This document shows, in pieces, positions 23,243-33,038 of a stretch of 64,000 nt of DNA; position 1 is the stretch's first letter; each line of letters begins with the position of its first letter. The stretch lies in NCBI RefSeq assembly GCF_039522585.1, contig NZ_BAAADR010000002.1; one strand, written 5' to 3'. Under the pieces are notes generated by a model that saw nothing but the letters and a program-made list of their open reading frames with translations, did not search any database and was not told the origin of the DNA. Position numbers and translations under genes: made by a program. This DNA is from Bisbaumannia salifodinae. Lineage in GTDB: Bacteria > Pseudomonadota > Gammaproteobacteria > Pseudomonadales > Halomonadaceae.

Positions 23243-26169
23243 CGATCGAGGAGCGCCTGGCCGCCGCCAAGGCCGCCCGCGCCGAGGCCCAGGCGGCCTA
23301 CCTGCAGCTGGCCGAGGCCATCGAGACCATCTCCGAGGGCTTTACCCTCTACGATGCCAACGACATCCTGCTGGCCTGCAATTCGCGGTTCCGCGACTAC
23401 TCGGGGGTGGGCGAGATGGTCGTGCCCGGCATGCGCTTCGAGGACCTGATCCGTGCCGTGGTCACGCGGGGTATCGTCGATATCGGCGAGCGGGACCCCG
23501 AGGAGTGGATCGCCTGGCGTCTCGCCCAGCGGCGCGATCCGGGCCCGCCCTTCACGGTGCCTACCGGCAACCGCACCCTGCGCATCAGCGAGCGGCGCAC
23601 CCGCGGCGGTGGGGTGGTGGCCATCTATACTGATATCACCGAGTTCGAGGCCCAGCGCGCCCACCTGGAGGCCCTGGTGACCCTCACCGAGGAGGCCCAG
23701 GCCCGCGCCGAGGCGGCCCGCGACCAGCTCACCGAGGCCCTGGAGTCGATCGCCGAGGGCTTCGCCCTCTATGATGCGGATGACCGCCTGGTGCTCTACA
23801 ACTCCCGCTTCAAGGAGCATTTCGTCACCCCCGGCGACCTGGTGGAGGAGGGCATGGCCTTCGAGGCGCTGCTGCGTGGGGTGGTCGAGCGGGGGCTGAT
23901 GCCCCGCGGCTTCGATTCCGCCGAGGCATGGATCCGTGAGCGCCTGGCCCAGCACCGCGATCCCCATGGCCCCTACCAGTTCGTGCGCAGCGACGGTCTG
24001 TGCATCCAGGTCAGCGAGCACCGCACCGGCGATGGCGGCTATGTGGCGGTCTATTCCGATATCACCGAGCTGGAGCAGCACCGCCACCGCCTGGAGGAGC
24101 GGGTCGCCGAGCGCACCGCCGAGCTGGAGGACGCCGCCCGGGCGCTGCGGCGCTCCCAGACCGAGCTGCGCCGGGCCCGGGATGAGGCCCAGCGGGCCAG
24201 CCTCGCCAAGAGCGAGTTCCTGGCCAATATGAGTCACGAGATCCGCACCCCCATGAACGGGGTGATCGGCGTCGCCGAACTGCTCGAGCGCACCGAACTG
24301 ACGCCCCAGCAGGCGGAGTACGTGGCGCTGATCCAGACCTCGGCGGACACCCTGCTGGGATTGATCAACGAGATCCTCGACTTCTCCAAGATCGAGGCCG
24401 GGCGCCTGGAGCTGGAGGTGCGCCCCTTCCCGCTGCGCGATACCCTCGCCGATACCCTCCAGACCCTGGCCCTGCGCGCCGACGAGAAGGGCCTGGAGCT
24501 GATGGTGCATATTCCCCCGGAGATTCCCGATCAGCTGCTGGGGGATCCATTGCGGCTGCGCCAGGTGGTGGTCAACCTGGTGGGCAACGCCATCAAGTTC
24601 ACCCCCCGCGGCGAGGTGGTGGTGGACCTCGCCCTGGAGTCCCGGGACGCCCAGCGGGTACGCCTGGGGGTCGAGGTGCGCGACACCGGCATCGGCATTC
24701 CCGAGGCCCAGCGCCGGCGCATCTTCGAGGCCTTCGGCCAGGCCGATACCTCCATCACCCGGGTCAATGGCGGCACCGGCCTGGGGCTCTCCATCGCCGC
24801 CCAACTGGTCGCCATGATGGGCGGCGAGATCCGCGTCGACAGCGGCCCCGACGGGCGCGGCAGCCGCTTCACCTTTAGTGCCGACTTCGGCCTGGTGGAG
24901 ACCCCGGCCGCCGCCCCCCCGCGCTCCCGGCTGCTGGAGGGCCAGCGGGTACTGGTGGTGGACGACAACGCCACCAATCGCCGCATCCTCGAGGAGATCC
25001 TTACCAGCTGGGGCATGCGGCCCCGGGTGGTGGAAGGCGGCGAGGCGGCCCTGGGCGCCCTGGAGGCGGAGGCCGAGCCGCTGCCCCTGGCGCTGCTCGA
25101 CGTGATGATGCCGGGCATGGATGGCTTTACCCTGGCCGAGCGCCTGCGCGCCGATCCCCGCCATGGCGAGATGGCCCTGCTGATGCTCTCCTCCGGGAGC
25201 CGGGCCGGCGATGCGGCCCGCCGCCAGCGCCTGGGCATCGCCCGGCTGCTGATGAAACCGGTCAAGCAGTCGGAGCTGCTGGAGGCGGTCAGCGAGGCCT
25301 TGGGCGCCGAGCCCCGGCTGGCGACGCCGACGCGTGCCGACGCCGAGGCACGGCCGGCGGACTGGCGCCCGCGCCGGGTGCTGCTGGTGGAGGATGGCGT
25401 CACCAACCAGCGGGTGGCCATCGACCTGTTGACCCAGCGCGGCCACCAGGTCGAGCTGGCCACCCAGGGCGCCGAGGCCCTGGAAGCGCTGGCCGAGCGG
25501 GAGTTCGAGGTGGTGCTGATGGACGTGCATATGCCGGTGATGGATGGCCTGGCGGCGACCCGGGCGCTGCGCGAGCGGGAGCGCCGCCGCGGCGGCCACC
25601 TGACGGTGGTGGCGATGACCGCCAGCGCCACCCGGGAGGATCGTCAGCGCTGCCTGGCGGCGGGCATGGACGACTATGTCACCAAGCCGTTTCGTGCCGC
25701 CGAGCTCTACCGGGCGGTGGAAGCGCCCCCGCGGGGCGTGGCCGTCGACGAGGTGCCGCCGGCGTCCGCCGAGCCCACGCCGCCGGCGCCCGCGGTCCTG
25801 GCGGCGGGCGAGCCGGTGCGGGATCGGGCCGGGGCCCTGGCCAACCTGGAGGGCAAGGAGGCGCTGCTCGAGGAGATGGAGGCGCTCTTCCAGGGCGAGT
25901 GCCCGGCCCTGATGGCCGAGATCGAGGCCGCCATCGCCAGCGACGACGGCGTGACACTGCGCCGCGCCGCCCATACCCTGAAGGGCTCGGCCCTGGTGAT
26001 CGGCGCCCGGGCCCTGGGGGCCGCGGCGCTGCACCTGGAGACCCTGGCCCGCGGCGGCGAGCTGGAGGAGGCCCCGGCGGCCCTGGCCGAGCTCAAGGCA
26101 CGGCTCGCCGAGCTGGTCCCCCTGTTATCCGATGATCCCGCCTCCGCCGACCCCGACGAGGAGCCCTGA
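23236..26169 (+). CDS. Hybrid sensor histidine kinase (PAS-PAS-HisKA-HATPase-REC-REC-HPt)
   Basis: This 977-residue protein has two similar PAS-type sensor domains (about 22-140 and 165-285, each with EGFxLYDAxD and ending YTDITE or YSDITE), a coiled coil, and HisKA with H334 (NMSHEIRTPMNGV). The HATPase domain has an N box (NLVGNAIKFTPRG) and G boxes (DTGIGIP, GGTGLGLSI). Two receiver domains follow (D622 in LLDVMMPGMDG, D763 in LMDVHMPVMDG), then an HPt domain with H913 (AAHTLKGSAL). No membrane segment is seen, so sensing is cytoplasmic. The HPt could phosphorylate D59 of the upstream REC-GDH protein, 99 bases away in the same direction. Confidence 0.93.
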   Translation: MTTIEERLAAAKAARAEAQAAYLQLAEAIETISEGFTLYDANDILLACNSRFRDYSGVGEMVVPGMRFEDLIRAVVTRGIVDIGERDPEEWIAWRLAQRRDPGPPFTVPTGNRTLRISERRTRGGGVVAIYTDITEFEAQRAHLEALVTLTEEAQARAEAARDQLTEALESIAEGFALYDADDRLVLYNSRFKEHFVTPGDLVEEGMAFEALLRGVVERGLMPRGFDSAEAWIRERLAQHRDPHGPYQFVRSDGLCIQVSEHRTGDGGYVAVYSDITELEQHRHRLEERVAERTAELEDAARALRRSQTELRRARDEAQRASLAKSEFLANMSHEIRTPMNGVIGVAELLERTELTPQQAEYVALIQTSADTLLGLINEILDFSKIEAGRLELEVRPFPLRDTLADTLQTLALRADEKGLELMVHIPPEIPDQLLGDPLRLRQVVVNLVGNAIKFTPRGEVVVDLALESRDAQRVRLGVEVRDTGIGIPEAQRRRIFEAFGQADTSITRVNGGTGLGLSIAAQLVAMMGGEIRVDSGPDGRGSRFTFSADFGLVETPAAAPPRSRLLEGQRVLVVDDNATNRRILEEILTSWGMRPRVVEGGEAALGALEAEAEPLPLALLDVMMPGMDGFTLAERLRADPRHGEMALLMLSSGSRAGDAARRQRLGIARLLMKPVKQSELLEAVSEALGAEPRLATPTRADAEARPADWRPRRVLLVEDGVTNQRVAIDLLTQRGHQVELATQGAEALEALAEREFEVVLMDVHMPVMDGLAATRALRERERRRGGHLTVVAMTASATREDRQRCLAAGMDDYVTKPFRAAELYRAVEAPPRGVAVDEVPPASAEPTPPAPAVLAAGEPVRDRAGALANLEGKEALLEEMEALFQGECPALMAEIEAAIASDDGVTLRRAAHTLKGSALVIGARALGAAALHLETLARGGELEEAPAALAELKARLAELVPLLSDDPASADPDEEP

Positions 26170-26175
26170 TTGCCC

Positions 26176-27447
26176 ATGCCATCGGCCCACCCCGACGCCA
26201 GCCTTTCCCCGACGCCCTCCGCCTGGCCCCTGGACAAGGGGGCCATCGAGACCCTGCCCGAGCTGCTGTCCGGCGTCAGCCTGCCGGCGGCGGTGGTGCA
26301 CCAGGCGCCGCTCGAGCATAACCTGGCCTGGATGCAGCGCTTCGCCGACGACCACGGTGCTCGCCTGGCCCCCCACGGCAAGACCACCATGACCCCGGCG
26401 CTGTTCCGGCGCCAACTGGAGGCCGGCGCCTGGGGCATTACCCTGGCCACCGCCGCCCAGTGCCGGGCCGCCTTCGCCGCCGGGGTGACGCGGTTGCTGA
26501 TGGCCAACCAACTGGTGGGCGAGGCCAATATGGCCATCGTCGCCTCGCTGCTGGAGGCCGGCGCCGAGCTCTACTGCGTGGTGGATAGCGCCGCCAATGT
26601 GGCGCAGCTGAGTCGCTACTTCGGCGCCCGGGGGCTGCGCCTGCGGGTGCTGATCGAACTGGGGGTGCCGGGCGGGCGTTGCGGCTGCCGCGACCAGGAC
26701 GAGGTGCTGGCCCTGGGGGAGCTGATCGAGGCGGAGTCGGCCCTGGTGCTGGCCGGCCTGGAGGGCTACGAGGGGGTGGTGTTCGGCGACGATCCGGCCA
26801 GGGCGGTGCGCAGCTACGCCTGGCACTTGGTGGAGGCCGCCCAGACCTTGGACCACGACGGCCTGATCGAGGCCGCGGCGCCACTGATCACCGCCTCCGG
26901 CTCCGCCTGGTATGACCTGATCGCCGAGGTGTTCCGGGAGGCTCACCTGGGCCGCCACTTCGTGCCGGTGCTGCGTCCCGGCTGCTATGTGGTCCACGAT
27001 CACGGCATCTATCGGGAGGCCCAGCGCGGCGTGCTGGGGCGGCGTCCCGAGCTGGAGCAGGGGCTATACCCGGCCCTGGAGGTCTATGCCCAGGTGATCT
27101 CCCTGCCGGAGCCGGGCCGCGCCATCCTCGGCCTGGGCAAGCGGGATATCGGCCACGACCAGCTGCCGGAGCCGCTGCGCCGCCATCGCGAGGGGGGCGA
27201 CCCCCGGCATCTCCTGTCGGTGGCGGGCTGGCGCATCACCAAGCTGATGGATCAACACGCCTTCGTGGAGCTGCCCCGGGGGCCCGTGGTCGAGCCGGGG
27301 CTGCCCGGCAACGGCGGCGAGGTGCGGGTGGGGGATATCGTCGCCCTGGGCACCTCCCATCCCTGCCTGACCTTCGACAAGTGGCGGCGCCTCTGCCTGG
27401 TGGACGACGACCTGCGGGTGGTGGAGGAGATGGCCACCTATTTCTAG
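26176..27447 (+). CDS. D-threonine aldolase / D-serine dehydratase-like PLP enzyme
   Basis: This 423-residue protein has the alanine-racemase-type barrel of the DSD1/D-threonine aldolase family. The PLP lysine is K69 in LAPHGKTTM. A metal-binding HxC motif, H395 and C397 (TSHPCLTFDKW), lies near the C-terminus as in zinc-dependent D-serine dehydratase. Likely reactions are cleavage or deamination of a D-beta-hydroxy amino acid. TTG at 26170 abuts the kinase stop; the ATG at 26176 is preferred. It follows the kinase by six bases, so signalling and a D-amino-acid enzyme appear to be in one transcript. Confidence 0.85.
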   Translation: MPSAHPDASLSPTPSAWPLDKGAIETLPELLSGVSLPAAVVHQAPLEHNLAWMQRFADDHGARLAPHGKTTMTPALFRRQLEAGAWGITLATAAQCRAAFAAGVTRLLMANQLVGEANMAIVASLLEAGAELYCVVDSAANVAQLSRYFGARGLRLRVLIELGVPGGRCGCRDQDEVLALGELIEAESALVLAGLEGYEGVVFGDDPARAVRSYAWHLVEAAQTLDHDGLIEAAAPLITASGSAWYDLIAEVFREAHLGRHFVPVLRPGCYVVHDHGIYREAQRGVLGRRPELEQGLYPALEVYAQVISLPEPGRAILGLGKRDIGHDQLPEPLRRHREGGDPRHLLSVAGWRITKLMDQHAFVELPRGPVVEPGLPGNGGEVRVGDIVALGTSHPCLTFDKWRRLCLVDDDLRVVEEMATYF

Positions 27448-27465
27448 GCAGCGCATCTTGACCCA

Positions 27466-27554
27466 GTGGGAGCTGGCCCCCTAACTCGGTGGGAGCTGGC
27501 TTTAGCCGGCGATTGGCGCCGCAGGCGCTATAACATCGCCTGCTAAAGCAGGCT
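27466..27554. repeat. REP-like palindromic element
   Basis: GTGGGAGCTGGC occurs at 27466-27477 and 27489-27500. The second copy opens an imperfect inverted repeat with arms 27494-27513 and 27535-27554 (left arm GGCTTTAGCCGGCGAT, right arm ATCGCCTGCTAAAGC). This resembles the REP elements with GTGGGAGC heads common in pseudomonads and relatives. It lies directly next to an IS110-family element. Confidence 0.65.
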
Positions 27555-27592
27555 TGTATGTTTGAAGGAGACCCAGAAAGGACAATAGTGAG

Positions 27593-27765
27593 AAGGCTTG
27601 TCGGGGTGGAGGGACGTAACAGGCATCTGGCCCGATTGGGACACAGACCGTAGGAGACATGGCCCCACCCCACCCAGTCAGCGCCGATAAGGAATCCATC
27701 GGCTGAGCGCCCCTCAGACCGACGATCTTGGCAAGCCAGCGCTTGGGTGCACCCCGACAAGCCTT
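27593..27765 (+). ncRNA. Candidate IS110 bridge RNA
   Basis: A perfect 16-bp inverted repeat, AAGGCTTGTCGGGGTG (27593-27608) and its complement (27750-27765), encloses 141 bases just upstream of the transposase. The total of 173 bases is close to known bridge RNAs of the IS621 type, which are coded in the left end of IS110-group elements and guide donor and target DNA. An inner hairpin with CCGAT (27684-27688 area) paired to ATCGG (27698-27702 area) is visible. GTAGGAGA (27650-27657) is complementary to TCTCCTAC in the right end (28747-28754), a possible guide contact. Confidence 0.55.
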
Positions 27766-27790
27766 TTCAACCTAGCGCGGAGGGCGAGGG

Positions 27791-28732
27791 ATGACAATCC
27801 AGACCATCATCGGCATCGACGTCGCCAAGGACGAACTGGTGAGCTATCGGCAGGATACCGACACCGAGGAAGGGCTGAAAAATCGCCAGGCCAACATCAC
27901 GCGTTGGCTGCGCCGTCTACCCGCTCACTGCGCTATCGCCATCGAGGCCACCGGCACCTACCACAGGCTGCTGATCGAGCTAGCCTACCGCAATGAGCAT
28001 GTGGTCTATGTCATCGATGGCTACCAACTCAAGCATTACCGGCAAGGCATCGGTGGCCGCGCCAAGACCGACAGCAGCGATGCCCGCCTGCTGGCCCGCT
28101 ACCTCAGTCGCGAGCAAACCGCCCTGCGGTCCTGGACCCCGCCACCGCCCGCCTATCGGGCGCTACAGACCCTGCTGCGCCGCCGTGCCACCCTCGTCAG
28201 GGCCCGGGTGGCGATTCAGCAGAGCTGCGCCGAGTTACCGGAATTGCAGGCCCCGCTCAAGCGCCTGGTCGCCCAGCTAACGCGCATCGACCAAGTCATC
28301 CAGGCCCGCCTGCGGGTCATCGTACGTGAGGCGGGGCTCAGTCAGCACGTCGCCCGCTGCCAGGCCATGGAGGGGGTTGGCCCGCTAACGGCGACCGCCC
28401 TGGTGATGGCCTTCCTACGGGGTGATTTTCGTCACAGCGATGCCTTCGTGGCCTTCCTGGGGCTGGATGTCCGCGTGCGCGACTCGGGAACGCAACGCGG
28501 ACGACGCAAGTTGACCAAGCAAGGCGATCCCGAGGTACGCCGTCTGCTATATAACGCGGCCATGGCGGCCAGCCGCCAGCCGGCTTGGCAAGCGACTTAT
28601 CAGGGCTATCTGGCCCGCGGGCTCAAGAAAACCCAAGCGCTGGTGATCATCGCCCGGAAGCTGGCCCGCATCGCCTTTGCGCTGATGAAGCATGAGGTGG
28701 AGTATCGCCCCCCAACCGCGGTGGCGGCTTGA
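27791..28732 (+). CDS. IS110-family transposase (DEDD recombinase)
   Basis: This 313-residue protein has the IS110 RuvC-like DEDD domain: D10 (IIGIDVAKDE), E52 (IAIEATGTYH), and D94 and D97 (AKTDSSDARLLARYL). A C-terminal Tnp20-type domain follows, with EGVGPLTATALV, FVAFLGLDVRVRDSG and the serine-containing RRLLYNAAMAASRQ segment. All catalytic positions look intact and the length is normal, so the element may be active. The ATG at 27791 has GGAGGGCGAGGG upstream. The enzyme would work with a structured RNA from the preceding non-coding region. Confidence 0.95.
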   Translation: MTIQTIIGIDVAKDELVSYRQDTDTEEGLKNRQANITRWLRRLPAHCAIAIEATGTYHRLLIELAYRNEHVVYVIDGYQLKHYRQGIGGRAKTDSSDARLLARYLSREQTALRSWTPPPPAYRALQTLLRRRATLVRARVAIQQSCAELPELQAPLKRLVAQLTRIDQVIQARLRVIVREAGLSQHVARCQAMEGVGPLTATALVMAFLRGDFRHSDAFVAFLGLDVRVRDSGTQRGRRKLTKQGDPEVRRLLYNAAMAASRQPAWQATYQGYLARGLKKTQALVIIARKLARIAFALMKHEVEYRPPTAVAA

Positions 28733-28797
28733 GGGGCAACATAGAATCTCCTACAACACCTGTCTCGGCGATTGAGCTATCGGTCACCATGGCCGGG

Positions 28798-29694
28798 CTA
28801 GAGCGCGGCGGCGCGCTTGGCGGCCCGCCGCGCCAGGCGATCGCCGAACAGGTAGGCACCCAGGGCCACCAGGATCAGCGCCGCCCCCAGCCACATGGAG
28901 AGGCTGGGGTGTTCGCCGTTGAGGGCCATGCCCAGCCCCAGGGCCAGCACCGGGGTGATCAGGGTGACCAGGGCCACGGTGGCGGCGGGCAGTCGCGAGA
29001 GGATCAGGTAGTAGCAGAGGAAGCCGATCAGCGAGCCGAACAGCGCCAGGTAGAGCACCGCCCAGAAGCCGCGGGGCGTCAGCGGCACCATCAGCGGCTC
29101 GCCGCTGGCCAGCCACAGCAGCGCGAAGCAGGGCATCGACAGCAGCAGGGCGCCGGCGGTCTGCTCCAGGGGCGGCAGGCCCGCCGCCACCCGCTGCACG
29201 GCGATGCCGCTGCCGCTGAACAGGGTCACCGCCGCCACCATCATGGCCAGGGCGCCGAGCTGGTCGAGGCCGGCGCCCAGGGAGTCGGCGAAGATCACCG
29301 CCAGGCCCGCCACCCCCAGCAGGCAGCCCAGCCAGTGCCAGGGCTTGAGGCGGGTGGCGCCGGGCAGCGCCTGGAGAATCAGCCCCGAGATCAGCGGTGC
29401 CAGGCCGAACATCACCGACAGCAGCCCCGAGGGCAGGCTCATGGAGGCGCGGTAGCTCAGCGCCATGGCGCCGAAGACCCCGGGCACCGCCACCGCATAG
29501 CTGAGCAGGGCGCGACGCGAGCGGGGCAGGCCGCGGCCCAGCAGGCGCAGGATCAGCAGGGCCAGCACCGCGGCGATGGCCATACGCAGCCAGACGCTGC
29601 CCACCGGGGCGCCGGCCTCGGCGCTCCACTTGATGGCCAGGGGGGTGGTGGCCCATACCAGCACCACGGTGAGATAGGCCGGCCCGGTCGGCAT
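28798..29694 (-). CDS. EamA-family (DMT) transporter
   Basis: This 298-residue protein has ten hydrophobic helices in two EamA repeats (LTVVLVWATTPLAIKWSAEAG at the start; ALYLALFGSLIGF and ALVTLITPVLALGLGM in the second half). DMT exporters move metabolites such as amino acids or purines out of the cell; the substrate is not predictable here. The ATG at 29694 has GGAGGGAGTC upstream, better than the next in-frame ATG 20 codons before it. It ends next to the insertion element. Confidence 0.85.
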   Translation of the reverse strand: MPTGPAYLTVVLVWATTPLAIKWSAEAGAPVGSVWLRMAIAAVLALLILRLLGRGLPRSRRALLSYAVAVPGVFGAMALSYRASMSLPSGLLSVMFGLAPLISGLILQALPGATRLKPWHWLGCLLGVAGLAVIFADSLGAGLDQLGALAMMVAAVTLFSGSGIAVQRVAAGLPPLEQTAGALLLSMPCFALLWLASGEPLMVPLTPRGFWAVLYLALFGSLIGFLCYYLILSRLPAATVALVTLITPVLALGLGMALNGEHPSLSMWLGAALILVALGAYLFGDRLARRAAKRAAAL

Positions 29695-29792
29695 GATGAC
29701 TCCCTCCAGAAAAGCGCGGGATGCCCCAGACCCATCCATCGGGTCCAGGGGCATCCCGTAGAAAATCCATTTGAAGGTTAACCATTATCACG

Positions 29793-29822
29793 AAAAAAGC
29801 CACCGCGTCGAGACGCGGTGGC
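29793..29822 (-). terminator. Terminator after trhO
   Basis: Arms GCCACCGCGTC (29799-29809) and GACGCGGTGGC (29812-29822) pair perfectly. On the minus strand they are followed by six T (29793-29798). It lies downstream of the gene ending at 29867. Confidence 0.88.
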
Positions 29823-29866
29823 CGTGTAATCACTCGGGTTAGCCCCGGTGGGCTATGTATCGCGGC

Positions 29867-30829
29867 CTACGCCTCCTCGGCCTCGGCCACTTTCATCTGT
29901 CGCGGGTCGCGGCCGATGGGATGGGGCTCGCCACGGGCCTTGGCCAGCTCGATCTGGCGCTGGCGCTCCCGGGCGGCGGCGCGGGTCTTCTCCGGCAGGC
30001 CGTCGTAGCAGTGCGGGCAGCTGACCCCGGGCTCGTACTGCTCGGAGCGCATCTCCTCGGCGGAGACCGGCATGCGGCAGGCATGGCACTGATCGTAGTC
30101 GCCGCGGCTCAGGTCGTGGCGCACCGTGACCCGGTTATCGAAGACGAAGCACTCGCCGCGCCACAGGGACGTCTCCTCGGGCACTTTCTCCAGGTAGTTG
30201 AGCACGCCGCCCTTGAGGTGATAGACCTCCTCGAAGCCCTCCTTGAGCATAAAGCTGGAGGCCTTCTCGCAGCGGATGCCGCCGGTGCAGAACATCGCCA
30301 CCTTCTTGTGCTTGCTCGGGTCATAGTGCTGGCGCACATGGTCCGGGAACTCGCGGAAGCTGGTGGTCTTGGGATCGATGGCGCCCGCGAAGCTGCCGAT
30401 GGCCACCTCGTAGTCGTTGCGGGTATCGATCACCAGCACCTCGGGGTCGCTGATGACCTCGTTCCACTGCTCCGGCTCCACATAGGTGCCCACGGTGTCG
30501 TTGGGGTCGATGCCGGGCACGCCCAGGGTGACGATCTCCTGCTTGAGCTTCACCTTGGTGCGGTAGAAAGGGTGGGCGTCGCAGTAGGACTCCTTGTGGT
30601 CCAGGGCGGCCAGGCGCGGGTCGGCCTTGAGCCAGGCCAGCAGGGCGTCGATGGCCTCCCGGGTGCCGGAGACGGTGCCGTTGATGCCCTCCCGGGCGAG
30701 CAGCAGGGTGCCCTTGATGTCATGGGCGAGCATGGTCTGGCGCAGCGGCTCGCGCAGGGCTTCGAAGTCTTCGAGGGTGACGAACTGGTAGAGCGCCGCC
30801 ACCACGATCCGCGGGGAATCCTGGGTCAT
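29867..30829 (-). CDS. trhO: tRNA uridine(34) 5-hydroxylase TrhO (rhodanese-related)
   Basis: This 320-residue protein has an N-terminal acylphosphatase-like domain (IVVAALYQFVTLEDFEALR) and a central rhodanese domain with the active-site segment FCTGGIRCEKAS (C181 and C187). A C-terminal cysteine-rich region (QCHACRMPVS, SCPHCYDGL) follows. It matches TrhO/YceA, which hydroxylates uridine 34 of certain tRNAs. The ATG at 30829 follows AGGAGAGAG. The longer in-frame extension is not supported by a ribosome-binding site. Confidence 0.93.
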   Translation of the reverse strand: MTQDSPRIVVAALYQFVTLEDFEALREPLRQTMLAHDIKGTLLLAREGINGTVSGTREAIDALLAWLKADPRLAALDHKESYCDAHPFYRTKVKLKQEIVTLGVPGIDPNDTVGTYVEPEQWNEVISDPEVLVIDTRNDYEVAIGSFAGAIDPKTTSFREFPDHVRQHYDPSKHKKVAMFCTGGIRCEKASSFMLKEGFEEVYHLKGGVLNYLEKVPEETSLWRGECFVFDNRVTVRHDLSRGDYDQCHACRMPVSAEEMRSEQYEPGVSCPHCYDGLPEKTRAAARERQRQIELAKARGEPHPIGRDPRQMKVAEAEEA

Positions 30830-30948
30830 CTCTCTCTCCTGGTAGTCGTCCTCGCAAAGGACGGACCGGGGTTGGGGAGGCGCCATTCTACTCAAGCCGG
30901 GAGAGGCACGCACCCCGTGGCCTTGACCTGGATCAAGCTCACAAACGC

Positions 30949-30976
30949 CAGGGCCCCGGCGAATGCCGGGGCCCTG
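30949..30976 (-). terminator. Hairpin downstream of serA
   Basis: CAGGGCCCCGGC (30949-30960) pairs with GCCGGGGCCCTG (30965-30976) around GAAT. On the minus strand it lies 22 bases after the serA stop and is followed by GGCGTTTGT. The flanking AAACGCCAGGGCC resembles the mer terminator at 9687. Confidence 0.65.
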
Positions 30977-30998
30977 CTATCGCTGGAGAGGCGAACGA

Positions 30999-32249
<1,251 letters not shown>

Positions 32250-32508
32250 TCTCGAATCAACCCTTTCCGCGGCGGGGCCGCTTATCAGTCATATAGTGTG
32301 TGCCTGTTCGCCTCCCGAGGGGCGCGGCGGGTTCCGGACGGCAAGGGGGCGGGGAACCGGCGCGAAGCGGATGGAGACTCACGCAGGGGGCGTAACAGGG
32401 GCACTATCCTAGCACAGCCGCCGGGGGCGCCGGATGAAAATGCTGCGCCGCCAGCATGAGCCGGCTGCATCCAGGGAGGATACGATTTGCCGGTATGACC
32501 TCGGGGCG

Positions 32509-32602
32509 CTGGGGGCAGGCCGGAGCAAGGGTCATTTGCCAGGGAAGGCAAATGTAGCGCCCATGGAAGGGTTTACCGCGCCTTGCGAAGGCCTGCCCCC
32601 AG
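32509..32602. repeat. Intergenic palindromic element between serA and xseB
   Basis: Outer arms CTGGGGGCAGGCC (32509-32521) and GGCCTGCCCCCAG (32590-32602) pair perfectly, with AAGG (32527-32530) and CCTT (32581-32584) extending the stem. Inside is a hairpin CATTTGCC (32533-32540) and GGCAAATG (32547-32554) with an AGGGAA loop. The core GCCAGGGAAGGCA also occurs in the hairpin at 37253. It may be a dispersed repeat family. The rest of the serA-xseB gap (32250-32756) shows no gene. Confidence 0.6.
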
Positions 32603-32693
32603 GGTAGCCCCGGACCAGGACAGCGAGAGCTCTTACTGCATTTGCCCCGGGCTCCGGTCATGCTGGGGCAGACGCCCCCCGGGGCAGAGGGTG

Positions 32694-32699
32694 TATACT
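32694..32699 (+). promoter_or_regulatory. Possible -10 box upstream of xseB
   Basis: TATACT at 32694-32699 lies 57 bases before the xseB ATG and is close to a sigma-70 -10 consensus. No convincing -35 box is seen at the usual distance, so the call is tentative. Confidence 0.35.
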
Positions 32700-32756
32700 G
32701 TGCGCTTTGACTTTTTGGCGACGCCGGCCGCGGCGTCACTAGCCGACGAGGGGGCC

Positions 32757-33038
32757 ATGGCCGACAAGGATACCGCGACACCCGAGGGCGCCGAGCCGCA
32801 GGACTTCGCCGCCACCCTGGAACGCCTGGAGACGCTGGTGGAGCGCCTGGAATCCGGCGAACTGAGCCTGGAGGCCTCCCTGGCGGCCTTCGAGCAGGGC
32901 GTCGGCCTGACCCGCGACGCCCAGCGCCGCCTGGACGAGGCGGAACTGCAGGTGCGCCGCCTGGTGGAGCAGGACGACGGCAGCCTGGGCATCGCCCCCT
33001 TCGCCGGCCCGGACGACGAGGTGCCCCATGACGCCTGA
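32757..33038 (+). CDS. xseB: Exodeoxyribonuclease VII small subunit
   Basis: This 93-residue protein has the XseB signature FAATLERLETLVERLESGELSLEASLAAFEQGVGLTR (residues about 17-53), a helical pair that packs on XseA. ATG at 32757 gives MADKDTATP; longer in-frame versions lack a start site. Its end overlaps ispA by 11 bases. The xseB-ispA-dxs order is typical of gammaproteobacteria. Confidence 0.95.
   Translation: MADKDTATPEGAEPQDFAATLERLETLVERLESGELSLEASLAAFEQGVGLTRDAQRRLDEAELQVRRLVEQDDGSLGIAPFAGPDDEVPHDA

Larger units (their letters stand above)
27555..28797 (+). mobile_element. IS110-family insertion element, ends approximate
   Basis: The element contains one transposase gene (27791-28732), a roughly 235-base structured left non-coding region and a short right end of at most 65 bases before the EamA stop at 28798. 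IS110 elements lack inverted terminal repeats, so the exact ends cannot be fixed from this sequence alone. The left end is placed after the REP-like element and the right end before 28798. Both limits are estimates. Confidence 0.6.

Noticed and set aside
23236..26034. Very long open frames on the strand opposite the kinase gene and other GC-rich genes
   Set aside because: High third-position GC gives long antisense frames. The products are low in complexity and have no domains.
27448..27790. Search for terminal inverted repeats and target duplication around the transposase
   Set aside because: No convincing terminal repeats were found, as expected for IS110 elements.
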